Positions 20,489 through 30,699 of a stretch of DNA of 64,000 nt are shown piece by piece. The translations under genes were made by a program, and so were the position numbers. Under the pieces are notes generated by a model. The model was given only the letters and a program-made list of their open reading frames with translations, had not been told where the DNA came from and did no database searches. The stretch's first letter is position 1. Each line of letters opens with the position of its first letter. The DNA is from Thermothielavioides terrestris NRRL 8126 (Eukaryota; Ascomycota; Sordariomycetes; Sordariales; Chaetomiaceae): positions 4,030,001 through 4,094,000 of the forward strand of contig NC_016457.1 in the NCBI RefSeq assembly GCF_000226115.1, read 5' to 3'.

Positions 20489-23366
20489 TCATTCATCCTC
20501 CGCATCGTCCGCCTCCTCCACCGTCGCAGCCCTCGGCCCTCGCTCGTCAGTGCTGCCGTTCATCCCGGCGTCTTCTTCCGGCGGTCCACTACTCCTCTCG
20601 CCGGGAGTCACTCCATTGACCGCAGTGGATGTTGCGGTTCTTGAGGCTGCCGCGGCCCCAGCGCTACTGCTCTCACCAGGCTCGTCCTGATGGCCCTGGT
20701 CGAGGTCGACGCGGTACCCAAACGGCCCCAGGGCCCGGTCGCCGCCAACGAGAGGGGCGGGATGTCCCCAGTTGGGCGCCAGAGGGGTGGGCGCCGACAC
20801 CTGCGGTTGTCTTTGCCCGACGGCATCTGAGGCCGCAGCGGCGCTCCGCATTGCTCCGGGTGCCCGGGCCGGCTCCGGTGGGTTGCTCGTTGTCGCCGTT
20901 GTGGGCGCGGTAGTCCTTCCCGTTTGCGCAGACAGACCAGCCCCAGGCGCAGGGCTGGTGCCCCGCGAACGAGGTTGGTTGTTAATTTGTGAGTAGAAGG
21001 CCCGTATGATGTCCGGCATACGACCGTGGGCCATGTGCCCGACAGCCTCTGGCGGTGGCGCTTCGCCGTCCATCCGCTGAAGCGGGAGCAGCGACCAGCC
21101 CGGAGGGATAACGACGCCTTCGGGCAAGTCGGGGCTGCCGGCCGGAATGGCGGCCCCATATCCGGCACCGACGTGTCTGGTGATGGTAGGTGCCGGTGCT
21201 CTGGCGGCCGGCGGTTGCTGCGCATGGGGTATCGGAGGCTGCCCGTACAGCGCTGGGGGGAAGAAGGGAATTGTGGCCATTGGGGGATGCATTTGCATCG
21301 GCAGTTGCCCTCCGTGGATCACGGCTGGCCCGCCTTGCTGCGCTGCCTGCTGTTGGCTGCGCGGCTGTTGCTGCAACTGGCGGAGACGCGTCAACTCGTT
21401 GACCAAAAGGCTCAAAAGGTGGACCTCATGCGCCGCGTAGTGCGCGTCCAACACCTCTTGCCGAACTTGCTGCCCAAGAGTGAGGAGTTGGGCGCGGATC
21501 TGATCAAGATTGGGCGCTGCGTTGTTAATGTTGTTGTTGATGCTGTTGTTATCGTGGTTATTGTGGTTGTTGATGTTGCCGTTGTTGGTTTCTTGTGGCG
21601 CCGCCGCCCCCGGAGGTCTTGGTGCAGGTTGATTCACGGCATCAGGTGGTATCTGCAATCGGCGGGCGATCTCGTGGATGTCGTCAACGCGACCCTGAGC
21701 AAACCCGAGCCTAATGGGCCCAAGGTTGAACATCCTGAAGTTGCGGTTCAGATCTTCTCCTCGGTTATCTGCGGCTCCTCCCTGCGCAGGCTGGCCGGGC
21801 GCAGGGGCTGGTCCGCCGGCCGGCGGCTGGGCCTGTTGGTTCTGGCCGGCAGGGAAGTTAAGCCCCAGCCTGAGCACCACGGCCCCGCCGTTGGCGGCCG
21901 GCGGTTGCGCCCCCTCCCGGGCAACCGGCCGCCGGCAGGTCGGGCATACTTGCTGCCGCTCAAGCCAGCTCTTGAGGCAGCCGAAGTGCAGGATATGGCC
22001 ACACGGGAGCTTCTTCGCCCGGGTACGCTCCACCTGCGTGTTATCGGAGGGGTCCCAAGCGCGCATCTCCTCTCTGCAGATGATGCAGGTATCTTCGCGG
22101 CCCAGGTCTTCCGCTGTGGCATCGGGGTATTGGTCCATGTGTTTCAGGGCCTGCCGGTAGCGGATGAGGGCGTGGAGCCTTTTGAGGAACGACCTAGTGG
22201 TCATGAACCAGTCCCGCATAATGTGGATGGGAAGGCCGTAGAAGGTCAGGAGCACGAAGAAGAAGGCCGAGTATATCCCGAGCTTGATAAAGTCTGGGCA
22301 AATACATGTCAGCGGGGGACACAGCAAACGCGACGACAGTTCGGCACACCCACCGGCTATGAGGTCCAAGGACAGCACCCACTGTCCCTTCAATTCCCAA
22401 CCAGGCACCTCGATGTCCATCTCGTCCACGTCGTTTTCGTCGGGAAGCTCTTCGTTGGCGTCACCGGCCGCGCCCTCGGCCTCTCTCCGCCTTAGGATCT
22501 CAGCCCTCTGCTCCCTGACGCGCCGCCGGCGATCCTCGAGGCGCTGGCGCGTCTGGGTCTTGATGACGTGCTGTTCCACGAGCGAGATGATGTACCGGGA
22601 GCTTGTGTGGAGCGAGCAGACCAACAGGACGGCGAACTCGAAGAGGAACATGACCATCATGGTGGGCTTCGCCTGCTCCACCACCGTGTTGACGGCATAG
22701 GTGAGCAGCCAGACGTCGTAGGCGATGCTGACGAAGAGCGAGATGCCGAGGCGGGCGTGGAAGAGGCGCGGGTTCGCGGGCGGTTGCTGCTCGAGCACTT
22801 CGACGCGGCCCTCGCCAATCCAGCCCCAGACCTTGCCGGTTACCAGCGCGGTGAACATGACGAGGAAGAAGGCGCCGACCTCTTCGCGGAAGATGGTCAT
22901 GGCCAGGCACGTCTCGGTGACGGCGAACCAGGCCTTCTCGTAGAGCTGCTCGACTTCGGTGGGGCGGAGGGGGCCGAAGCAGAGGCGTTGTAGACCGTAC
23001 ATGAACGAGCCATAGACGACGAACACCAGGTTTATTAGAACCTGTAGCAACAGCAACCCAATCGTCAGCACGTCGGCACGCCGGAATGAGATGGAAGGTT
23101 AGGCGGGACTGGCGACTGACCATCAACGACAAGCTGCTCTGGGCGATGTGAACCATGGCCGAGTAGAAGTTGGCGCGCTGGTAGAATGCCGACGCAACCA
23201 CGGCGGCCGCGAGGGCCGCGGAGGTCTGTGAGAATAAGGTCAGTCAGCCTGCCCGGCTCCGCGCAATCGGTGTGGCATTCCGGGAAAGCTCGCTCCCCAG
23301 AGCTTCGGGGCCGCTGGGAGCAAGCGGGATACGTACCCCTGCGTACCACGCGAGCCGCATCTTCAT
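20489..23366 (-). CDS. HRD1: HRD1-type ER membrane RING E3 ubiquitin ligase
   Basis: Four exons: 23366..23337, 23225..23121, 23041..22354 and 22293..20489, encoding 875 aa. The first introns are 111 and 79 nt. The third (22353..22294) is 60 nt with GTGGGT..CCCAG ends, has no stop and is a multiple of three, so retention would only insert 20 residues; its removal restores the family sequence [14 protein letters not shown]. Known role: ubiquitin ligase of ER-associated degradation, partnered with Hrd3/Der1 and moving misfolded proteins to the proteasome. The N-terminal ~300 residues hold multiple hydrophobic segments. A RING-H2 lies at about 344-394 (CIIC, then CGHILHFGC, then CPTC). The tail is long and disordered, with Asn-rich and Pro/Ala-rich tracts. 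The start ([10 protein letters not shown]) follows an in-frame stop; the next Met, two codons on, is equally possible. Confidence 0.95.
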
Positions 23367-23925
23367 CGGTCAGCGGTGCGGAAAGGTTGGATCGGCAAGC
23401 AGGGAAGGGATTAGCCGTCAAAGATGATGGTGGTGGGCGAGGGTTTAGGTATCCATCGTTTCGAGAAACCAGCAGTGGTTGTTGTCGCGAGGTGGGATGG
23501 GCGATGGCGACGGCGCAAGCCTGATAACTAAAGCTGACACTTGATTGCTTGTCTCGGTTGTTGCCACGTTAGTTAACTCTGGCCCGGGCTTCTTGGAGCC
23601 AGTGACGCACTCAGCAAATGTGGAGCCGCAGCCACACCTTTGGCCGTTTCAGGGATAGGAATGGTCTGGCCTTGCGCAGATTCACTGCTGCACTCCGTAC
23701 TCCGGAATCAAATTCCGTACATCACATCGGTGCTCCAAGTAGAGGGCAGGAACTCCCTCCCAACACAGAGAGTTCGTGTTAACGTCCCTAAAGTACGAGT
23801 CACACTGTGATGGAGTGCTAGTGAAGCCCCCTGACTGGTTTCATCATTTTCGTCCCGTGTTTTATCAAACAGAAAGTAACTGGCCCGTCAATTTTCCAAT
23901 TTTTCTCTCATCTCCCCTCTTAAGG
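23367..23925. promoter_or_regulatory. Divergent promoter region HRD1 / AhpD-like gene
   Basis: This 559-bp spacer lies between two divergent start codons, so both core promoters should be within it. A pair of ACTCCGTA/TTCCGTA motifs occurs at 23695-23722. No clear TATA box is assigned. Confidence 0.5.
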
Positions 23926-24777
23926 ATGAGTGCTCTCCCAGGTATCATTACGCCGGCGCTCATTTCGTCAATTCGCAACCATCCGAACCTCCCGGCCCAC
24001 ACCTGGTATTTCATCGCCGCGACCACCCTTTCCCAATTGAACCGGCCCGATGAGATTCCCAAGGTGTACCAACACGCAGTGCGCCACGGCCACGGTCCGG
24101 CCGACGACGTCCCGAGCCGGGATGAGCAGCTCCTCATCTCTCGCCGCATGCGTGAGGCCCTGATCAAGGCTGCTGCAGTCGGCGGTGTGCCCAGGGTACT
24201 CACTCGCTGGTCCCTCACCCGCTGGTCCTCCCCCTTGACGGCGCTCGGCCCGATGGGCTTCCCCGGCTGACTTGCTCGCAGACAATCAATGCGCTGCTCG
24301 AGCTCAAGAAGGTGACGCCCGAAGACCTGCTGGATGAACCCGATGCCTTCTCCCCGACAGGACGGCGCGCCGACATCTACGATACGCCCGCTCCCCAGAT
24401 CATGCAGCGCGGACAGCACTTCTTCCAGGACGTCTACGGAAAGGTCGCTAGGCGGGTCATGGGCCAGATGGACCGCTCCGGCACCGAGGACTTGGGCCTA
24501 GTCGCCCGCCTAATGTATGGCTATGTCTTGAGCAACACCGCCGTTCTGAGTGCCGCCGAGACGTCGTTCGTCATGATTGCCGGGCTGATCCCCCAGGATG
24601 TGAATCCCCAGCTCAAGGGCCACCTTTCGGGGCGCACTGAATGGCGGTGCCACGGTCGAGCAGGTGAAGGCCGTGCGCAATGTCGTCGTCGAGATCTGCC
24701 TGGCAGCTGGCATGGAGATGCTTGATGCCAGCAAGCCCGGTGGATTCGGATGGAGAAGCGAGGTTGCTGACCTGTAG
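23926..24777 (+). pseudogene. Carboxymuconolactone decarboxylase/AhpD-like protein with 1-nt frameshift
   Basis: Exon 1 is 23926..24195 and exon 2 is 24282..24777 (86-nt intron, GTACTC..CGCAG). The protein (MSALPGIITPALISSIRN..) resembles fungal CMD-domain proteins of the AhpD fold, including PRTINALLELKKV and a helical core. The frame breaks near 24625-24627: after ..NPQLKGHL the sequence carries TTT where TT would keep the frame. From there the +1 frame continues perfectly as GALNGGATVEQVKAVRNVV.. to ..GGFGWRSEVADL and a stop at 24775-24777. Total coding length is 3n+1, as expected for one extra base. Read literally, the protein gains an unrelated 26-residue tail. It is either a sequencing error in an intact gene of about 254 aa or a recent null allele. 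No CxxC pair of peroxidase-type AhpD is seen, so activity is uncertain. Confidence 0.75.
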
Positions 24778-25554
24778 CATCGGGACACGGTGCGTTCCGT
24801 TCCGAGCACCGTCGCAACGACGTCCTGGCTTGCTAGTCCGCCAGGTGCTCACACATCGTGCAGCATCGGTCCATCTTGGTTGGCTTGACCAACCATGTCG
24901 CGCTCATCGTGTAGCCAGGACGGGTTCAAAGCAGCAACAATGAGTCGTGCCGAGTCCCCACTGTGGAAGTCCTGATGCTCGTCGTCATCCCCTCTCAAGC
25001 ATGTGCCTGTCCTGCCATTCCTCGCCGCCGAGCCACACCGATATATCCCGCTTTCATGGCATTCTCTGGTCCGTCTCTCTCTCTGCCGGGTACTCCGGGT
25101 CAGCTTCTGCTGCGCGGCGCCCAGCGCGAGTCAGCATGGACCTGAGTTGGTCCGTTCTCGCGGCCTGGGCGGCGGACCTGAAGACGCCACGAGCGAGGCC
25201 TTACCCAATCAAGCAAGGAGGGTCCCGCCAGCTGAATGAACCACGCACAGCATCTCCAGCCGGATCTCACGGCCAGCGGAGTGATGGGCCAGGGTGAGGA
25301 ACCCCAACACCGGGAGATGGTGCCTCGAGGAGGACCAGCCGCTCCGCTTCCAACATCTCCCTGCTTGATCAACTCGTCCGGAAACCCCAACCACCAATGA
25401 CGGGCCGGCTGAGGGGGAGAAAAGCGAAGTCTAAGCCGAGCTAGGTAGCTCAGCTCAGCTGCTCATCCTAACCCACGACGCTTTACCAGATAGGGCCAGA
25501 GCTGAACGGCACCCTGGACTCCACTCCGGGTATATATCCTCTTGCTTTTCCCCC
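24778..25554. other. Intergenic, convergent 3' ends
   Basis: This 777-bp spacer between convergent genes shows no supported coding sequence. A GAGCTAGGTAGCTCAGCTCAG palindromic patch lies near 25438-25460. Confidence 0.5.
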
Positions 25555-26496
25555 TCACGGCTCTTTCACGCCCTCTCTTGCAGGCCCCCGTATCCTCCTG
25601 AGCACGCCCACCGCCAACCATCGCTTCCGCTCGCCTAAGTCCTCGACACCGCGGTCCCAAGCCCATGCCCGATCCTGCCCGTTGCAGTCACGCTCCCACA
25701 AGTGTTCGACCTCAAGCCCGACAGCCGCTAACGCTTCCTCCGCAAAGAAGCTGCTCATCTTGTCCCGCCCGGTATGGAAGCCGGCGATAACCCACGCCCG
25801 TGCACCTTCGTCTTCCCCGAGGAACCACGCCACGGACCGCCGCAGGTTCTCATGCTGCCACGGCATCCACAAGCAGTCCGCCGCGAACACGCGATCAAAC
25901 GCACGCCTGTTCTCCCTCGCCAGCGGCGTCTCCAGATCGCCCCACGCATGGCCCTCGACGACCACCTCCTCGACCGCGAACCTCCCCGCGGGCGCGTACT
26001 TCTCCCGCACTACCCCAGCCACATTCTCCCTCAGCGTCGCTAGCACCACCGGCGAGGGATAATCCGTCACCACCACCCGCCTAGCGCCCAGCAGTCCCGC
26101 CATGATCGACGGCAGCGCCGTCCCCGCGCCCAGCTCGATCGTCGACAGGCCCGCCACGTCACACCCCAGTCGGACACCCGCCGTCCCGACCCCACCAGCA
26201 GCAGCGTCGTCAGGAAGCAGCCCGAGCGTGCCAGCCTCGATCAGCTCCGCCAGCAGCAGCGACGAGTTCCACAGGTAGTGGCTGAACAGCCACCGGTCGC
26301 GCTCCTCGGTGACGTCGGCGAGGGCGAGCGGCAGCGGGCGCGGCAGGTGCGGCGAGGTGTACAGCAGGTTGTGCTCGGCGTCGCCGTGCTGCTCGGTCAC
26401 GTCGTCCGGAAAGATGATGCCAAGCGAGGTGCCCAGGAAGTCCTCTGGCTCTGCCGGCTCCGGGCCGGTGAGGGTGATCCGCGAGGTGAGGGCCAT
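25555..26496 (-). CDS. Family-16 protein/nicotinamide-type methyltransferase (NNT1/EFM7-like)
   Basis: A single exon, 313 aa, starting MALTSRITLTGP. It is a class-I SAM-dependent methyltransferase of the family-16 group, which in fungi is annotated as nicotinamide N-methyltransferase; yeast Nnt1/Efm7 methylates the N-terminus and Lys-3 of translation elongation factor 1A. Motifs: an N-terminal segment ending in WLFSHYLWNSSLLLAELI, motif I IELGAGTALPSI (around residue 120), motif II VVVTDYPSP, and FDRVFAADCLWMPWQHENL, the position of the family's D/N-x-x-Y/W-like post-motif. Length is slightly above the usual 260-300 because of Gly/Ala-rich insertions. Substrate is inferred from family only: elongation factor rather than nicotinamide seems more likely. 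Confidence 0.85.
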   Translation of the reverse strand: MALTSRITLTGPEPAEPEDFLGTSLGIIFPDDVTEQHGDAEHNLLYTSPHLPRPLPLALADVTEERDRWLFSHYLWNSSLLLAELIEAGTLGLLPDDAAAGGVGTAGVRLGCDVAGLSTIELGAGTALPSIMAGLLGARRVVVTDYPSPVVLATLRENVAGVVREKYAPAGRFAVEEVVVEGHAWGDLETPLARENRRAFDRVFAADCLWMPWQHENLRRSVAWFLGEDEGARAWVIAGFHTGRDKMSSFFAEEALAAVGLEVEHLWERDCNGQDRAWAWDRGVEDLGERKRWLAVGVLRRIRGPAREGVKEP

Positions 26497-28200
26497 GGTC
26501 CGGTCTTTCTGGGAGGCGAAGGGGGGGTCTTTGTGTCTTTGATGGATCGCTTGGGAGGATAGATGGGTAGTAGTAGGTGAGTTTGCAAGAGGAGGGAGGG
26601 GTCTTCTCGGAGTGAGGAACTAAATAGGTAAGTTGCCGAAAGGTAAGCAAGGTAAAAGCGGTGAGATCCAGCAAGCGAAAGTAAGTCCCTTGGCTTTTCC
26701 CCCCTTCCTGTTTTCTTATATGCAAGACAAGCGGGCGTTTGCTCTTAAAATGTTGTTTGCTGAACACAACTGAACCCCTGACACGAGTGGCCACGTCCAG
26801 GCGTACACAGAGTGCCTCAGGGGCAGTAAGTCAAGAGTCAACAAAACTGGCCGTGGAACGGCTACGAAACCGGCAGAAAATCTGCTCAGTCTAGCGGGTC
26901 CGTCTCAAGTGGCGGAGGGCCGCTCCAGCGCACGAACGAACTGACCGCACTACACTAGTGCAGTGAGCCCACAAAATGTGACGCTCCACCACGCATTTGC
27001 AAGAAGACTGCAAGTCAAACTCAAAAGATGTGGAGATGCGGGGCACTGGCTGTGAAAGAGGGAGCCAGGAACAATCAGGCGATATTACTGCTAAGGAGTA
27101 GTAGTCAGCAACAGGAAATGGAGAAGCTGTTTTCCCTTTGATGCAGCGCAGTAGATGAGGAAGGAAATCCCGAACCTTTATTTCATGTTGCAGACCAACC
27201 AAATTCGAAACCCAAGTAGTAGCATACAAACGAGACGCCGAGACACAAGGAGGAGGAAGCCCAAAACACTCTCACACAAACCACGCGCACGCATACCATA
27301 GTACAACGGGCCATAAAAAAATAAATAAAAAGAAAAGAAAAGGAAAAGGAAAAGGAAAAGACGGCTGGAGAAGATGGGTGATGAGACAGGGTATTGTGTC
27401 CACCGGTTGAGATAAGCATGGTAAAGGAGAAGAGCATGATATCAAAAAAGATAAAAATATGAATTATTATATAAAAAAGGAGACGTTTGTAAACAAGACC
27501 GTGGGATGAGAAAGGATCGAATCCAATCCACGCCGAGCCTTTATTTCCTTTCTTTCCTTGCTTTCCCCTGCCGCCCGTCCCTCCAATGTTTCTTGCCCTG
27601 CCCTATGACCCCCGTCCCGTCCCGTCCCGCTAATAAACAACAAGCCCAAGCCCAAGCCGTAGTAGTCATTCATATCGTCATTAAATCCGTCCCATGTACT
27701 TCCCAGGATCTCTCGAGAGAGGGAAAGACAGAGAGAAGGAGAGAGAAGCAATAGACAAAAAAATAATGGAAAGAAAAAAAAATCGCAATAGAAGAGAACA
27801 TAACGCGGTAGAGAAAAAAAACTTCCCCAGCGCCGATTTCCGGTTCGCCCCAGTTGTAGTTTATCGTTTGCCCGTGGCTCGGTTCGACTCGTTTTGTGTA
27901 TTGACTCTGGTGATGCACATCCAGCCCGTGTCCAACGTAGTTCGCCGGAGGGAAAAGCCGAGAAGAAACAAGGCTGAACGAGGTTTGATTAAGTACATGG
28001 CATGGAGGGCGAGGTGGCCGCGGCGGTAATGGTGGTAGTAGAAGTATTTATAAGGACAGGCGCGTGAGGAACCCATCATCGAGATGGGTAATGCGAGCTG
28101 AGGTGGGTATCATATCATCGCGATATCGAAGAGCGCCACAACAGGAAGAAGAAGAAGAAGAAGCAGAAGAAGAAGAAACAGGAAGGCGGCGTTTTTTGCC
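26497..28200. other. Intergenic, 1.7 kb, purine-rich simple repeats
   Basis: It lies upstream of the methyltransferase and downstream of the zinc-finger gene. No gene is supported. It has purine-rich simple sequence at 27316-27362 (A/G runs of AAAAGG units), a CCCGT-type repeat at 27609-27629, and a GAA-rich run at 28145-28182 in what should be the zinc-finger gene's 3' UTR. An 18-bp near-palindrome lies at 26948-26965. Confidence 0.55.
26948..26965. repeat. TAGTGTAG-type near-palindrome
   Basis: CACTACACT is followed directly by AGTGCAGTG, its reverse complement with one mismatch. It belongs to the family of short TAGTGTAG palindromes scattered through the gene-poor parts of this window. 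Confidence 0.7.
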
Positions 28201-30699
28201 TCATCGCGCCGCCGCCGCCGCAGCAGCAGCAGCAGCAGCAGCCTCGGACGACCCGGCGCTGAACTCGAGCATCTGCTTGATCTGCTCCTCGGTCGGGTCG
28301 TCCGAGACCCACAGGCCCTTCTCCTCGTCGGTGGCGTTGAGGAAGCCCTCGGCGCGCTTGAGCGTCTGCAGGTCGAGGTCGGTGACGTACGACTTGCCGT
28401 CGCGCAGCTTGATGCGCACCTCCTGCTCGGTCGACAGCATCATGTCGTCCTTGGCCAGGCGGCGCGGCCCGTCGAACACGGCCAGCACGCGCTTCTTCAT
28501 GTTCATCTGGCCCTTGTCGAAGCCCCAGGAGGACGGGTAGTCGCGCCGGTTCTTGCGGCCCCGCGCCTTGGTGTGGAGCGGCACGCCGCCTCGCGAGTGC
28601 GTGAGCCCGCGCGACTTCTGCACCCCGTTGGCCGGGTTGCCCTTGGTCTTCTTGGTCGGGGACGCGAGCGAGTCCTTGCCGCCGCGGCCGGCTTTGGAGG
28701 AGTCCTCGTCAAGCTCGTCGTCGTCCATGTTCTCGTCCTCCTCGTCCGCGTCCTCGGTCGTGGTGGTCATGGTGGTCGTCGGCAGGTTGTTCTTCTCGAG
28801 CGTGCTGTGCACGTCCCGGTCGTTCTCGACCTCGGCCAGCCGCTGCGCGTTGATCGCCTCGGCCGGGTCCTCCTGCTGCACGATGCGCAGCACGCAGTCG
28901 TCGAGATGCTCGTAGAAGTCTTGGGCGTTGCTGAACGTTTGCGAGCATGTCGAGCACTTGCCCGTCGCGTCGGGCGCGTACCCCGTGAGCTTGCCGTTGC
29001 CGCTGGTGCTGCCGGCGCCTGCTGTCTTCTTGCGGCTGTTGGGGGGCGTCTGCTCGACGCCGTGCACCGCTGTCAAGTGGCGCTTGAACACGTCGGCCCG
29101 GTTGAAGGACTTCTCGGCCGCCGAGCCGGATCCAGGGCAGAAGCCGCACACCATTGTCCCCTTGTAGTGGGTAAGTGTGTGGCGGTTCTTGTCGTATCTT
29201 GAAGATGGGAGTCAGCGACAAGGCGATTCTCAGTTTGGGGGGAGAGGGGGGGATAGGTTGCAGCACACTCACTTCCTCGCGAAGCCCTTCACGTGGTACT
29301 CGCATGTCGTGATGGGGCACTTCTCAGGCCTCTCCGTCTGGTGGGTGAGCATATGCGCTTTGAGGTCCTTGAATGCCTTGCCGCAGTCGGGATGCGGGCA
29401 GCGCTGCTTTTCCCTCGACTCGTCGCCGCTGTAGGGCTGCTCTCCCGAGAAGTTGGACTGTTGGTACGACACGAGGCTTCCCCGCCGTTGCGGGTCGACT
29501 GGCGGCTGAAATGGCGAGTAGGGCTGGTAATTACTATTATGCATGAAGGGAGATGCGCTGCCGGTTCTGAGTTGCGGGGATGCCGACACCGAGAGGGCCG
29601 GCGACGCGGGGTAGCCCGAGTTGGGCGGCGCCGGGTACGACGGCTCGTACGGCATCGCCATGGGCCTCACCTCCGGGTGTATCAACGAGGGGTCTGCGCG
29701 GGCGACATGCATGTCAGTAACCGGGCCGTGCGGCAGGATCTTTTGTTGCGACAGAGGAAACCAACTCGTCTCAAGCGGCGGAACGAAATGGCCGCTGGAC
29801 TGAGAAAAGAAAGGAGAAACGAAGCGCGCGCTGGGCGTGCGGGGCGGGGCTGGCGAGCCAGCAGCGCCCACAGGCGGGCTGCTCCAAGCCGGGCGCGAAG
29901 AAGAAGAAGAAGGACAAGAAGGAAACGAAGACGACGAAGTTGTAGGCGGCGTTAAGAGAAGACTCGATGTGGTAGAGGAAGCAGCGGAGGCCGACGCCAG
30001 GGATGCAGGCCCAGAAACCCGCTGCGCCAGGCCGGTGTCGAGGGCCAGGCCCGGGTTGGGAGGCCTCGCGGGAACGACAGTGGCTCCAGAATCGCAAGAA
30101 ACGCAAGAAGAGACGGAGCCGCGGTGGGCTTGGCCGCAACGCGCGGGCGAATGCGGAGAAGCAGAAGACGACCTAGGGATCTGTGACAACTCACCAACAA
30201 AACCGGGCGCTTTGCTGGCCGGGAAGTCGTAGGCAGAGTTGAAGCCTTCAATCCCGCCCGGCGCGAACGAGTACTCGCCGGGGAAATAGTCGCTCTGGTC
30301 GACGATGCCCGGAGTTAGGCCAAGTCCGTGGGGCGCAGCGGCCCACTCAGGGATCGGCGCCGCCATCTGGCCGTGGCTCGACAGCGGCGAGCCCATGTTG
30401 GACGACGAGGCGCTCGCGATGCTCGGGTCCGACGCCGGCCCGCGCGCGACGTCGCCGTCGTCCGGGTACATGCCTGGTGATGCCCTCCCGCTGCCGTACA
30501 TGTATGGCGCCTCGGCGTACACCGCACCGTTCTCATACCCCATGGTCGCGGGGAAGTCGTGCGATGACCGCGGATACGCACTGTATGGCTCTGGTGACAG
30601 GCCGAGGTCCATGGCGGAGGAGTAGTGAGGGGGATCCGGGTAAGTCATGTTGTTGATGTTGCTGAAGTCTTGGGTGCCGTGATGGCCGAGAGTAGCCAT
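28201..30699 (-). CDS. C2H2 zinc-finger transcription factor
   Basis: Two exons, 30699..29273 and 29197..28201, with a 75-nt GTGAGT..CAAG intron inside the zinc-finger region (..KGFAR-K-YDKNRHTLTHYKGT..); 807 aa from ATG 30699 (MATLGHHGTQDF). The long N-terminal part is Ser/Pro/Tyr-rich and disordered. Zinc fingers: CPHPDC..HMLTH (from about residue 434), CPITTC..H..H split by the intron, CGFCPG..FKRHLTAVH (about 494-525), and a late CSTCSQTF..EHLDDC. After that come an acidic tract and a Lys/Arg patch (KARGRKNRRDYPSSWGF), then a poly-Ala end encoded by GCN repeats. The family is conserved in filamentous fungi, but I cannot assign a gene name. A GTCAGT..CCCAG 5'-UTR intron is likely at 30866..30799. 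A further intron ending at 29694 (CTGAC branch, CGCAG acceptor) may be removed from GTGAGT at 30194 or GTTGGT at 29765; both options keep the frame. Confidence 0.87.
28207..28242 (-). repeat. GCN/CAG triplet tract encoding poly-Ala
   Basis: Alanine codons (GCT and GCG/GCC types) near the stop of the zinc-finger gene give a run of about a dozen Ala. The DNA reads CAG repeats on the plus strand and is prone to length change in multiples of three. Confidence 0.9.

Noticed and set aside
21026..22495. 489-codon plus-strand frame
   Set aside because: Antisense shadow of HRD1, caused by GC-rich codons; the HRD1 reading has RING and membrane features.
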